33,403 bases of DNA from Empedobacter tilapiae. Lineage in GTDB: Bacteria > Bacteroidota > Bacteroidia > Flavobacteriales > Weeksellaceae. The position numbers and the translations under genes were made by a program. The stretch is from assembly GCF_004785645.1 (NCBI RefSeq), contig NZ_SRPE01000019.1, forward strand, positions 1-33,403. Direction: 5' to 3'. This document shows, piece by piece, positions 6,363 through 15,942 of this stretch. The notes under the pieces were generated by a model. That model was not told where the DNA came from and did not search any database. It was given only the letters and a program-made list of their open reading frames with translations. The first letter of the stretch is position 1. Each line of letters opens with the position of its first letter.

Positions 6363-9300
6363 CTGTTTTCTGTTTTCCTCTATTTAACTTCTTATTAGAA
6401 TATAAAGACTCAATCATTGTTAATTGCCACTTGGTTAGCTTATTTCCTTGATTTGAAGTCCCAAATTTATTTAGATCTCTCTGTTGATGCATAAGATTAC
6501 CTGAATAATCATTAGTTGAAAAGCTTTGAAAATGGTTTCCAATCTTTTTTATAGGTTTACCAAATGTACCAGATTGCATTTCATCTTTAATATGTTTTAA
6601 TCCTGCTGAGTGGAATGTTTCATGTGCCGCAGTGGTTCCATCGAAATTTTTATCTAAATAAATATAATTCTGTCCCCTTGCAGCAAAACCCATAACTTTT
6701 TCATCATCAGACAATTCTTCTCCTTTTAAACTTCCTATATCGTCAACAATTCTATAAACATGATCGTTACTAGCTATTTCAGACTCATCATTTGCCACTG
6801 TTATATCTGCTGTTATATTGATTCCAAATTTATCATCTTTAGAATCTCCTGAATATGTTATTTTTCCAACTAAGGAATTTACTATTCTTCCATTAATTCT
6901 TTGCATCTGTTTATCGGATAAACCTTTTGAAGTATTATCAATAACTTTTCCCTTGACTGAAATATTTATTCCATTAATATTTCCTTCTTCATCCCTATCC
7001 CATGCTATAATTATTTCTTTACCATTAGGGTCTGTATATAAAATAGGAGAGTTTAAAGCAAAAGAATATGGTGTTATCCCATAATACTTCTCCGCAAGCG
7101 GATCAATATTAAACCAACGACCTATTGTTGGATCGTAATTTCGTGCACCATAATCATACAAATTAATATTAAAATCGTCTTGCAATTCTTTCCCATTATA
7201 TTTGTACTTATAGTTAGTATTCGCAAGATTAGTATTGTTATATCCACTATGTTTTAATCCAAATGGATAATAGTTGTTTTCTTCTAATATTTTTAGTGTT
7301 CCATCAGTATTCTTCTGGTAGCTCAATCGGACATTACCCAAATGGTCGGTGTAATTGTAGACATAGTTAAACGCTGTTCCGTTTGTTACATTTACATAAC
7401 CTTCTGCTGTTGGAAAAAATTGTAAAACTGACTGATTTCCTTTTCCTGCTTCTTGAGAATATTGAAAACCATTCATATAATAGGTCGTCTCAACATTTGA
7501 TAGCAGATTCTTCTGTACATACTTTGCTAATTTTACACCGCTAGCATCATATGCATAGCTGATCTTATCCCCATTTATCCAAAGAACTTCCGTAGGTAAA
7601 CTTAAGGAATTATACGAAATCTTCGTAATTCCTTTGTTTAAATCTTGAATTAAATTTCCATTAGCATCATAGGCGTAATCGTTCCCCGAAGTATTTCCAT
7701 CTATAAAACCTACATCTTTGTACCCGGGATTATCCGTTACAGCCAGCAATTTATTTGAGTTCGCTTGATAGGTATAATTCGTATCATCTATCCAAACCAT
7801 ATTGTTAGAGATATCCTGCTCACCTGAACGAGTTATTCCAATAATATTCCCATTCTTATCGTACCCCTTGATAATTTCATTATAAGCATTAACTATCTGA
7901 TTAGCACCTTTGATATAAGTACCTTCTCTTAATCGATTAAGATTATCATATTGATAATTATAACTTCTGATGATATTGTCCGAGGCTTTCCAAATAGCTT
8001 CATTAATATTACCATTGTACAAAGGTTTGAATCTTTGAGGTTCCCATGTCAAACGAGTTACTTTATCATAATTTAAACGAAATGAAAACAAATCTTTATA
8101 CGTTCCTGTTTCCGTTACATCAATATTATTGATATCCGTTAACCATCCACGAATATTATACTTATAATCCACTTTTTGTAAAGGCGTAGACGAATTGGTG
8201 TTTCCTACTTTTTTCGAAGTCAATTGATTAATCTCGTTGTAAGAGTTCTGAACAATATATTCCTTTGGATTATTATTGATCTGATGAGTTTGATACTTCA
8301 ACAATTCATTGGGATAATAATCAAATTCTTCTTTTATTGTAATTTCATTACTTATGTATTCCGCTAACATATGTTTGGTTACGGTATTTTTAACTTTACC
8401 TCTAAAATCTAAAACAGAAGCTGTTGTTTGATAACCTCCTAAATAATTATCTAAATGTGAAGCTATAGGACGTATATATTTAGCATCATAATATGTATAG
8501 GATTTGTTCCACGTTGTTTCTCCCAAAACATTTATATAACTCGCTACAGCTAAACCTTTGGTTTTTGTATCATCAGCTCCAATTACATTTTGATTATCTA
8601 TAGACGAAGGTGTAACTCCTAAATTTTGATAATGATCGTAATAATTAACAGATTGAACTATTAAGCTTCCATTTGGAAATTGTGCATTGGTATAATAAAT
8701 ACTCTGTCCATTATTAGCAAATACAGACGATACTCTTTCCTCATTATTAGGAGTTTTTTTATTGTTCAACGCGGTTTGCATTGAACCTCGTGAGGCTGTA
8801 TTTTTAAAGAAACCTGAATACACCATTCGTCCAAACTTATCGTATTTAAAGAAAGTCCATCCTTTTTCAACCGCCGTTCGTTGATTGATATCTTGTTGTA
8901 AGGTTAAACGATCTTGGTTATCATACACCATAAACTCTCTTCCTTTGCCCGGAAGTTGTTTTTCTACTAATCTGTTTTTTTCATCATAAAAATACTGGTA
9001 GCCTAATTCAGCAAGATTATTTCTATAAGAAATTATATTTCCATGATCAGTATCAATTAATTTAGGAGGAAGAACAAAAGTTAAATTACCATAAATATCA
9101 TACACATAATATGTATCATGATTGCCAGAAGAATTTCCACTAATTGCGGGAATATTAATTCTTTTCAGAACGACTCTCCCTTCTTTATCTTTAAATTCTT
9201 GTATTGGTTGACCATTCTCATCTGTTGTCACAGTTTTATATAACACACCTTTTTGATAGGTGCTATTTAACGTTAAAGTTGGATTGGTAGTTGGATTGTC

Positions 9301-9804
9301 TACGCCAAATTTGTAAACTTCTCCATCTACATTCGTATCATAACCAAATCTTATTTCGTGTGCACCTTTTTTCCAAGAATTCCCTGGCGCAGCTTGTGCT
9401 ATTACTCGATTCAGTGGAGAGTTCTCAAACGTTTTCTCAGAGAATGGTGTTGTATCCCCTGTTAATGTAGAATAAAACGAATTTCCATTAGCTGAAGAAC
9501 TGACAATAGTGTTAGCTGCTGATGTTATTGGAAATGGTAAATATTCTTTGGCTTGACGTCCAAAACCATCATATTCAAATGGGGTTACAATCGTTTTTCC
9601 AGTAGGAGAACCGCCTACTTGTAGAATTTGTTTTTCGCGTCCTAAACCATCAAAATAAACAATTGTTTCTTTCTTCTTAGAACAATCTGTTTCTAAACAT
9701 TCAACTGTTTTAATGTAATTCTCTGTAGATGTTTGTGCATATACACTACCACCTCCTATAGTTAGAAGCGTACCGTATATAAAATTTTTATAAAAGTGTT
9801 TCAT
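6355..9804 (-). CDS. DUF6443 RHS-repeat toxin with metzincin-like peptidase tip
   Basis: 1149 residues. Residues 1-23 are a Sec signal ending VYAQ. A DUF6443-type domain (YFDGLGREKQILQVGG) precedes a long row of YD/RHS repeats such as YDKFGRMVYSGF and YDNLNRLREG, which build the cocoon that encloses the toxin. The core closes with RNYDPTIGRWFNIDPLAEKY and DPNG. The tip (about 928-1149) has HETFHSAGLKH at 1061-1071, a full HExxHxxGxxH zinc site, and GNLMHQ at about 1102-1107 as probable Met-turn, so the effector is a metzincin-like metallopeptidase. It is the only full-length RHS toxin here and the only copy not broken in the core. Its gene follows the SpvB-like gene by 11 bp and overlaps the lipoprotein gene. 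Export may depend on T9SS, since no T6SS genes are nearby; that is inference. Confidence 0.85.
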   Translation of the reverse strand: MKHFYKNFIYGTLLTIGGGSVYAQTSTENYIKTVECLETDCSKKKETIVYFDGLGREKQILQVGGSPTGKTIVTPFEYDGFGRQAKEYLPFPITSAANTIVSSSANGNSFYSTLTGDTTPFSEKTFENSPLNRVIAQAAPGNSWKKGAHEIRFGYDTNVDGEVYKFGVDNPTTNPTLTLNSTYQKGVLYKTVTTDENGQPIQEFKDKEGRVVLKRINIPAISGNSSGNHDTYYVYDIYGNLTFVLPPKLIDTDHGNIISYRNNLAELGYQYFYDEKNRLVEKQLPGKGREFMVYDNQDRLTLQQDINQRTAVEKGWTFFKYDKFGRMVYSGFFKNTASRGSMQTALNNKKTPNNEERVSSVFANNGQSIYYTNAQFPNGSLIVQSVNYYDHYQNLGVTPSSIDNQNVIGADDTKTKGLAVASYINVLGETTWNKSYTYYDAKYIRPIASHLDNYLGGYQTTASVLDFRGKVKNTVTKHMLAEYISNEITIKEEFDYYPNELLKYQTHQINNNPKEYIVQNSYNEINQLTSKKVGNTNSSTPLQKVDYKYNIRGWLTDINNIDVTETGTYKDLFSFRLNYDKVTRLTWEPQRFKPLYNGNINEAIWKASDNIIRSYNYQYDNLNRLREGTYIKGANQIVNAYNEIIKGYDKNGNIIGITRSGEQDISNNMVWIDDTNYTYQANSNKLLAVTDNPGYKDVGFIDGNTSGNDYAYDANGNLIQDLNKGITKISYNSLSLPTEVLWINGDKISYAYDASGVKLAKYVQKNLLSNVETTYYMNGFQYSQEAGKGNQSVLQFFPTAEGYVNVTNGTAFNYVYNYTDHLGNVRLSYQKNTDGTLKILEENNYYPFGLKHSGYNNTNLANTNYKYKYNGKELQDDFNINLYDYGARNYDPTIGRWFNIDPLAEKYYGITPYSFALNSPILYTDPNGKEIIIAWDRDEEGNINGINISVKGKVIDNTSKGLSDKQMQRINGRIVNSLVGKITYSGDSKDDKFGINITADITVANDESEIASNDHVYRIVDDIGSLKGEELSDDEKVMGFAARGQNYIYLDKNFDGTTAAHETFHSAGLKHIKDEMQSGTFGKPIKKIGNHFQSFSTNDYSGNLMHQQRDLNKFGTSNQGNKLTKWQLTMIESLYSNKKLNRGKQKTDD

Positions 9805-9815
9805 TTCGCTTGAGC

Positions 9816-12800
9816 TTAAGGTTGTTTGTAGTTGTACTGGAATGTTTTTAAAACCTCTTGTTTATCATTTCTGATATCTTGCAAACGATTAGCAGCATCA
9901 TAGTTGTAATATTCTGTCTGTCCATTTGGTCCTGTAATACTTGTTACACCAACAAGTGGTTTGTACGTATAGGTTGTTATCATCGCATCAGGAATTAATG
10001 TTCGAATAGTCGATTGTTCAGCAGCAGTCAAGGTTCCGCTTTGTATTTTAGTTAGATAATTTGCTAATTTACTTGTAGCATTTGCAAACGTTGAACCTTC
10101 AATCTTAGCTACTGGATATTGACCATTGTATCCCCAAATAATAGAAACTTGAATACCGTTTTCTGGAGTATATTGTGTTAGATTACCTTTTTCATCATAG
10201 CTGTCGTAAGTGATTTTGCGGTTATTATTTCCGTCAAATACATTTGATCCTTTTTTTTGATGTATAGCTAACTTTTGGATAATTCCGTTGAATAGATTAT
10301 ACTGATTATGAACTTCTGAAATATATACTCCATCAACACTTTGTTTCACAATGACTGGTTCTGCAATACGATTAGCATCTGTCAACTCTTTCATATAATA
10401 TTCTTGCCCTACCAAATCTGGTGGATATTGATATTCTGTCGTTAGGGTTTCGCCTTTACTATTTTGAGTGGTTTTAGAATTTAGATAAAAATAATTTGGT
10501 TTATTTGAATAAATATTTGAGGTATTTTCTTCAACATAAGATGAATTATTGAAATATTTTTTATTGTTTACACTAATGTTTTCAATAGAAGCAGAATTAA
10601 TCCAATTCATGGTCTTTTTTATGAAATATGTTTTATCATCAGGTAAAGGAGAATATTGTAAAGATTTTGGAGCAATATCTAGGTTAACGCTAAAAGAAAC
10701 AGCAGTTTTTTGGGCATTCATTCCTGTATTAAAAGTAGTTAAATCATTTCTTAATTCATTAAAATTATACTTAAAATTAGATTCTTCTAATAGGTTAGAT
10801 TTTTCATCTTTTATTTTTTTATTTAATAAAAGACCATCTTTCCAATCGCTATAGTCGCTATTAATAAGAGAAAAAACATTAGATAAATTATAATAATTAT
10901 TAAGACTGAATTCATATTCAGTACTTCCTCCTTTTGAATATTCAATAACATAAGGATAGGCAATACCTTTAGAAGAACCATAGACGTTTGCTGATTGGTT
11001 ACTATTATGTATTGTTATGATTTCTTCTATATCAAAACTTTCTTGTTGGTCAAAATAAAGTTTATCTTTAAATTTAGGGGCTATATTCAAATAAAGAATC
11101 GGTTTATCTAAATAAGCAAAGGGTTTAAATTCATCATCTTCATATTTACCATATTTAAACTCTCTTTTGTTTTCTAATGTAGAATTAGCATTATAATCTG
11201 AGATACTTTTGATTCTTAATCCAGGATAGGTAGGAATCGTGCTAAACATAATCATGTACTTATACTTTAATTTTAAAGGAATAGAACAACGACATGGTTC
11301 AGGACTGGTATCTAATAGTTGTACACCACCTTCAAATAGTCTAGTTAGATCACCATATATTGTTCCCATTTTGGGAGGACCATCAAAACCGTCTATTCTT
11401 TTTCCTTGACTATTTAGGTATCCAAAACACATTGTTTCTTGAATATGATTAGGAGTTGTATCATTATTCTTACAAGTATTATCAAAATTATACTCTATAT
11501 ATGGTTCAGCATCTGGTGCTAATTTAGATATTTCGATCAAATCTTGGTATGTAAACTGAAGTGTTCCTTCGGAATAACCTTCGCTGTTGAATTCAAGTGT
11601 TTTATAGGTACGGTGTCCATAATATCCTGATGCAGTTTTCGTTTCTTCTCCTATGGGGTTTTCGTACTTAAATACTTTATATCCTCCAGTAGGATAGGTT
11701 ATTTTAGATAAACTTCCTATTTGAGTGTATATAGAATTAGGACTTCGATCACGTTTATTATTAATTCGGACAAAATCATCTTGGTTATATTGAATACCAT
11801 AGTTTATAGTTAAAGGTATATTGGACTTTCCTGTATTATTTAAGCTATTGATATACCCCCAATGATCATCATTAAAAGAATTCCTTCTAGGAAATTGATA
11901 GGTTTCATTGTATTCAAATTTATGATATGTGTTGTCAAGATTATTATATACATTGACAAGTTTTAAACGGTAATCTTCTGGTGTTTTTGGGGTATTATTA
12001 TTTGAAAAATATTCATAATTGAAAGTATATTCTTTAATAATCTTTAATTGTTTATCTTTAACAATAATCTTTCTTAAAGCTATACCTAAACCATCTATAT
12101 CGATACGATTAGGATTTCCATTTATATATAAACTTGGTGTATCATTGGAATAAGTGAAAAAAATATCTTCAGTTTCAGTTTCTATTTTAGAAATTAATTT
12201 TTCTGTGTTTGCAGTATTTTTTTCTTCACATTCATAAGGAATACGAAGTTGTTCTCGCTGATTAATCTGTTGAATTTTACGTAAATGAGCTTTTTCATAA
12301 ACAAGTAAGTCATTATATCCAAAATCCTTATTATAAAAGAAATTTATTTTTTTATTATTAGGAGTAATGATTTCAGTTACTTTAAATAAATTTCCCTCTG
12401 CGGAATTATCAGTAAATACAATATTCTTCTTGGCAAATAAATATTTATTACCAGCTGAATCTGTAATATCTATAGTATTGTCAGGATTAAATACTATCTG
12501 ATCATTATTATAAGGGATAGGGATGCCTTTTTTATCATCTTTTATAAAGCTACCAGATGAAGTAGGTAGATTATAGGAAAACAAATCGGGTTTGGTGTCA
12601 TATATTCCTTCTAATATTTCTCCTACTTTCACTCTTAATCCTGAATTCTCTGCTATAGGAGCTAAGCCTCCATTTAGAGCGTCATAATCATTGAAATCTT
12701 TTGAATAGAGAGGAGTTTTAAAATCATTTTGTCCTTTTATATCTTGGTTAATAGAACCAGTTATATTTAAAGACCAACCTAATCCTACACTACTAGCTAC

Positions 12801-13052
12801 TTCATTTAATTTAATTCCTGATGTGTTATAAGATAGGTTAATAGGAATATTTACTCCATCGATATTGATTGAATGAATAGGAATAGAAATATTTGCTTGT
12901 CCTCTAAAATAGTCAACTTCAAGATCAGTTATTTTAGAAAGAGCATAAGCATCAGGAGTAGTAGGTATAGGTATTATATTAGTATCTTGACCATAATTTT
13001 TAATCCCAACTAAAAAAGCTAACAAAGCAAGTAGCACTACATTTTTCTTCAT
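9816..13052 (-). CDS. SpvB/TcB-like RHS-family protein, companion of the RHS toxin
   Basis: 1078 residues with a signal peptide (KNVVLLALLAFLVGIKNYGQ). The N-terminal third resembles the opening of SpvB/TcdB-type and large Bacteroidota RHS-associated proteins: PDAYALSKITDLEVDYFRGQ, then ISIPIHSINIDG and SYNTSGIKLNEVASSVGLGW. The C-terminus carries RHS/YD repeats (YNYDAANRLQDIRNDKQE) and stops without a toxin tip. Insecticidal Tc B and C components also split the shell between two chains, so this protein may form part of the shell around the downstream DUF6443 protein. It starts 2 bp after the propeller gene and ends 11 bp before the RHS toxin, in one operon. Confidence 0.8.
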   Translation of the reverse strand: MKKNVVLLALLAFLVGIKNYGQDTNIIPIPTTPDAYALSKITDLEVDYFRGQANISIPIHSINIDGVNIPINLSYNTSGIKLNEVASSVGLGWSLNITGSINQDIKGQNDFKTPLYSKDFNDYDALNGGLAPIAENSGLRVKVGEILEGIYDTKPDLFSYNLPTSSGSFIKDDKKGIPIPYNNDQIVFNPDNTIDITDSAGNKYLFAKKNIVFTDNSAEGNLFKVTEIITPNNKKINFFYNKDFGYNDLLVYEKAHLRKIQQINQREQLRIPYECEEKNTANTEKLISKIETETEDIFFTYSNDTPSLYINGNPNRIDIDGLGIALRKIIVKDKQLKIIKEYTFNYEYFSNNNTPKTPEDYRLKLVNVYNNLDNTYHKFEYNETYQFPRRNSFNDDHWGYINSLNNTGKSNIPLTINYGIQYNQDDFVRINNKRDRSPNSIYTQIGSLSKITYPTGGYKVFKYENPIGEETKTASGYYGHRTYKTLEFNSEGYSEGTLQFTYQDLIEISKLAPDAEPYIEYNFDNTCKNNDTTPNHIQETMCFGYLNSQGKRIDGFDGPPKMGTIYGDLTRLFEGGVQLLDTSPEPCRCSIPLKLKYKYMIMFSTIPTYPGLRIKSISDYNANSTLENKREFKYGKYEDDEFKPFAYLDKPILYLNIAPKFKDKLYFDQQESFDIEEIITIHNSNQSANVYGSSKGIAYPYVIEYSKGGSTEYEFSLNNYYNLSNVFSLINSDYSDWKDGLLLNKKIKDEKSNLLEESNFKYNFNELRNDLTTFNTGMNAQKTAVSFSVNLDIAPKSLQYSPLPDDKTYFIKKTMNWINSASIENISVNNKKYFNNSSYVEENTSNIYSNKPNYFYLNSKTTQNSKGETLTTEYQYPPDLVGQEYYMKELTDANRIAEPVIVKQSVDGVYISEVHNQYNLFNGIIQKLAIHQKKGSNVFDGNNNRKITYDSYDEKGNLTQYTPENGIQVSIIWGYNGQYPVAKIEGSTFANATSKLANYLTKIQSGTLTAAEQSTIRTLIPDAMITTYTYKPLVGVTSITGPNGQTEYYNYDAANRLQDIRNDKQEVLKTFQYNYKQP

Positions 13053-13054
13053 AA

Positions 13055-14569
13055 TTACTTTTTAATAATTTTAATAGATTCTGTCTGGTTGTCAGTGTTG
13101 ATTTTTAGGATGTAAACACCAGCTGGATAATTACTCAACGAAATAGGTGTTGAACGGTATTTCACCTCTTTGGTTTGCAAATATTGTCCTGTTAAATTGT
13201 AAACTTCAATCGTTGCTTTTTCAAACTCTTTGTTGATTAAAACATTCACAATATCACGCGTAGGATTTGGATAGGCTTCGATATAGGTACGTTTTTCTGT
13301 AGAAGATTTATCACCTAATTTCACTAAATAAAAATCGGATTGTCCATTACTCCCTTTATCTTCTTGTGTTGAGTTTCCAAATAAAATAACTGAACCATCA
13401 CGTGTTGTAATCGCTTTTTCAAGGTAATTGAATCCTTCTTCTCCAAATTGTTTCTTCCAAATTTCTGAACCATTTTCATCAAAAGTTTTAGCGATATAAT
13501 AGCTTTCTATTGAATGATTGTTAGATTTTAACTGTTCTAACGTAGAGATTTTATTCGCTGTAAAAAGGTATTTATTGTCAATCAATTTGATTTCTGTAAT
13601 AGACAAATCATTCTCTATTTCCAATTCGGTTATTTTCTGAGTTTGAAAGTTAAAATCGGTATGAATAACCTTTGGTTTTAACTTATTTTCAACCTTTTCT
13701 AGAATTGAAAACAAATAACCATTCTTATTTTCTTGAAAAGAAATCAATTGATTGTCTGTATTCAAATTTAAATTTTGCTCTGAAATTATTTCACCTTTTT
13801 GATTAATCTGAACAATCCAAGTTCCATTAGATGTTTGATCTATCGTTTTATTTCCACTTATAGGAGAATTCGAATTACCTACTAAAATAAAACCATCTTT
13901 CGTTTCTATAACCGATTTGATTTGATCATCAAAAGAACCTCCAAATGTTTTTTCCCAAAGGATTTCTCCTTTTTCATTTAGCTTGATGATATAATAATCA
14001 TTTCCTCCAAAATTTTCGCTCTTTTTGTAGGAAGAAGGCGTTGAATTAGAATTAGCAGCAATTAAATATCCTTTATCCTTTGTTCGAATAATATCTACAG
14101 GAATATCATTCCCATTTCCGCCAAACGAATTTTGCCACTGTATTTTTCCTTGTGCATCTATTTTTATAGCCCAAATATCTTCGTTTCCTTGGTTTTCACT
14201 CACTTTATCACCAGATTTAGAAGATGTAGAAGCTCCTGCTAAAACATAGCCACCATCAGAAGTGGATTGGGCGGCATATAAAAAATCTGAACCATTCCCG
14301 CCAAACGAGTTTTGCCATTCTTGTTTACCATTTTCATCCATTTTCCAGATAAAATAATCTAAACTTCCTTGATTTTTCTTCTGGATATCTCCTGTTGCAT
14401 TAGATGCTGAACTACCTAAAATCAAGAAACCATAATCGGGTGTAGAAATAGCATTGTAAAGATATTCTGCCTGTTCTCCTCCTATAGATTTTTCCCACAA
14501 CACATCTTGTTGTGCTAAAATAGTATACATAGAAAATAAACAGAAAACTGAGAGTAGAGTTTTCTTCAT
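13055..14569 (-). CDS. T9SS type A sorted beta-propeller-like protein heading the RHS operon
   Basis: 504 residues. Signal peptide at residues 1-19 (SVFCLFSMYTILAQ). About seven repeats of the pattern W(E/Q)xxFGGxxxD...DGGYxLAGxS..G....N.G..DxWxxKxxxxGxIxWQ follow, typical of secreted propeller-like proteins. Residues about 430-504 (YIEAYPNPTRDIVNVLIN ... LSNYPAGVYILKI) form a T9SS type A C-terminal sorting domain, so the protein should be exported and possibly anchored on the surface. It is first in the operon, 2 bp before the SpvB-like gene, which suggests that it helps secretion or display of the RHS complex. The promoter box TAATTTTG lies about 23 bp before the ATG. Confidence 0.85.
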   Translation of the reverse strand: MKKTLLSVFCLFSMYTILAQQDVLWEKSIGGEQAEYLYNAISTPDYGFLILGSSASNATGDIQKKNQGSLDYFIWKMDENGKQEWQNSFGGNGSDFLYAAQSTSDGGYVLAGASTSSKSGDKVSENQGNEDIWAIKIDAQGKIQWQNSFGGNGNDIPVDIIRTKDKGYLIAANSNSTPSSYKKSENFGGNDYYIIKLNEKGEILWEKTFGGSFDDQIKSVIETKDGFILVGNSNSPISGNKTIDQTSNGTWIVQINQKGEIISEQNLNLNTDNQLISFQENKNGYLFSILEKVENKLKPKVIHTDFNFQTQKITELEIENDLSITEIKLIDNKYLFTANKISTLEQLKSNNHSIESYYIAKTFDENGSEIWKKQFGEEGFNYLEKAITTRDGSVILFGNSTQEDKGSNGQSDFYLVKLGDKSSTEKRTYIEAYPNPTRDIVNVLINKEFEKATIEVYNLTGQYLQTKEVKYRSTPISLSNYPAGVYILKINTDNQTESIKIIKK

Positions 14570-14591
14570 ATAAATTAAATTTTATTTTTCG

Positions 14592-14599
14592 CAAAATTA
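14592..14599 (-). promoter_or_regulatory. -7 box (TAATTTTG) of the RHS operon
   Basis: Minus-strand TAATTTTG matches the TAnnTTTG consensus and ends 22 bp before the ATG of the propeller gene. I find no convincing -33 element. It is the only box of this type seen at the head of the RHS locus and so probably drives the three or four genes of the main operon. Confidence 0.5.
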
Positions 14600-14807
14600 G
14601 TCCTTTTTAGTTTATTGATTTATATTATAAAAGAAGAATAATATTGATTTAATTCATAAAAGTTAAGTAGTCTATTTTTCTAAGATTCCTATTAAGAAGA
14701 ATAATGTTAGCATAAAAGTGTACTATCTAATTACTATTAACCTATTCTAATAAACCATTAGCTGCTAATTGTTTTTTAGTGATTAGTAGCTTTTTAAACT
14801 CAAACCA

Positions 14808-15110
14808 ATGAAAACCAAAGTAAACTACAAAACACTTTATACTGATATTATAAATGATCATTATCCTTCAAAAAAATCAGTTTGTCAAGAAATACTGAAT
14901 AAAAAAACTTTATTTATACTTGATACTATAGAATTAAATAAATTGATTTTCGAAGATGAACACAATAAAAATATTGAAGTAAATCAAAAATTCAAATCTT
15001 ATTCGAAAAAGGAAATTTTATTAATATTAGATTATCAGAAAACACATAATTTAAACAATTCTCAATTAGCTAATCATTTTAAATTAAGTAGAAATACTGT
15101 TGCTAAATAG
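14808..15110 (+). CDS. HTH protein of the Chryseobacterium-type family, cut by an amber codon
   Basis: 100 residues: an N-terminal part with NYKTLYTDIINDHYPSKK, then a helix-turn-helix near the end, ILLILDYQKTHNLNNSQLAN followed by HFKLSRNTVAK. This pattern recalls a small HTH family common in Chryseobacterium and relatives, whose members usually end ...RNTVxKWKK plus a few residues. Here the codon after AK is TAG, and the next codons read KKIL; TGG would restore KWKKIL. A single G-to-A change therefore seems to have removed the last residues of the HTH. The protein may still fold. It is divergent from the RHS operon, and regulation of that operon is possible but not shown. Confidence 0.65.
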   Translation: MKTKVNYKTLYTDIINDHYPSKKSVCQEILNKKTLFILDTIELNKLIFEDEHNKNIEVNQKFKSYSKKEILLILDYQKTHNLNNSQLANHFKLSRNTVAK

Positions 15111-15191
15111 AAAAAGATACTTATTTGACAAACAATATTTAGCATATATCTACTTTTAAATTTGCAATATCTATCTAACATAATTTTAAAA

Positions 15192-15215
15192 TAATAAATA
15201 CTATAGTATTTATTA
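15192..15215. repeat. Perfect 24-bp palindrome
   Basis: The sequence centred on CTATAG reads identically on both strands for 12 bp each way (left arm TAATAAATACTA). It sits between the HTH gene and the terminator of the pore-toxin operon. It could be an operator for a dimeric regulator or part of the terminator region; all-A/T arms make chance more likely than for a GC-rich site. Confidence 0.5.
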
Positions 15216-15218
15216 AAT

Positions 15219-15244
15219 AAACCCAAAGTATATGCTTTGGGTTT
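15219..15244. terminator. Bidirectional terminator between HTH gene and pore-toxin operon
   Basis: Perfect 10-bp stem AAACCCAAAG / CTTTGGGTTT with loop TATATG. In the minus direction it is followed by ATTTAATAA, serving the lipoprotein gene that ends at 15353; in the plus direction it follows the HTH gene. Confidence 0.75.
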
Positions 15245-15352
15245 AGTAGACTTTTATGCTATAAAAAATATGCTTATCATATAACTATAAAGTTACACAA
15301 AAAAGTTTTTATTTTTATTTACATAAAAGATATATATGAATTAGTTTAAGTT

Positions 15353-15940
15353 CTATTTTGTAAATGTATATTCAATGTTGCACCAAAAAACAAACTCATC
15401 TTTAGAAGTTAGTACTTTAGGTGATGAAATAAATAATGGAAACATATCATTATAAGTTATTTTACCATAATTAATACCTTTTGAGTATAAGATTTCATTT
15501 GTTTCTTTATTGCTTATAATTAATGAACTTTGAAAATTTTTGTAAATATTTAAGGATTTATTTGTTTGATCTACATATCCTAAGATAATTTTTTTACGAT
15601 CTTTCTCAATTAAAATGTTATTTCCATCTTTCGTATACTTATACTTTTGTATAGAAAGATTTTCATTAATAATAATCGAATCTTTTTTTAAGTGAATGAT
15701 TTTTATTGATGGATCATTATAAAAAGACCATTGTTTTTTAAAAAAAGTATCTGCTTCCTTTGTATATTCATTTCCATCAGTGCCTTTATAATATTTTAAA
15801 TCTAAAATATTATAATTATTAGAAAACTTATAAATTTCTTCCTTATTAGATTCTGGATTTGGTTTTACAGGTATTGAATCGTCATCATTAGTACATGAAA
15901 AAATAATAAATAGACTTGGTATTAATAATAAATGTTTCAT
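15353..15940 (-). CDS. Surface-type lipoprotein, third gene of the CDCL operon
   Basis: 195 residues. Lipoprotein signal with lipobox IFSC and Cys16, followed by TNDDDS, an acidic stretch right after the Cys as in flavobacterial surface-export signals. The mature part is rich in Lys, Tyr and beta-type segments (KKDSIIINENLSIQKYKYTK). I recognise no family. It starts 2 bp after the long cytolysin-like gene and is the last gene before the terminator at 15219, so it is co-expressed with the two toxin-like proteins. Candidate roles are immunity against the pore, receptor or chaperone; the sequence does not decide. Confidence 0.6.
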   Translation of the reverse strand: MKHLLLIPSLFIIFSCTNDDDSIPVKPNPESNKEEIYKFSNNYNILDLKYYKGTDGNEYTKEADTFFKKQWSFYNDPSIKIIHLKKDSIIINENLSIQKYKYTKDGNNILIEKDRKKIILGYVDQTNKSLNIYKNFQSSLIISNKETNEILYSKGINYGKITYNDMFPLFISSPKVLTSKDEFVFWCNIEYTFTK

Positions 15941-15942
15941 AA

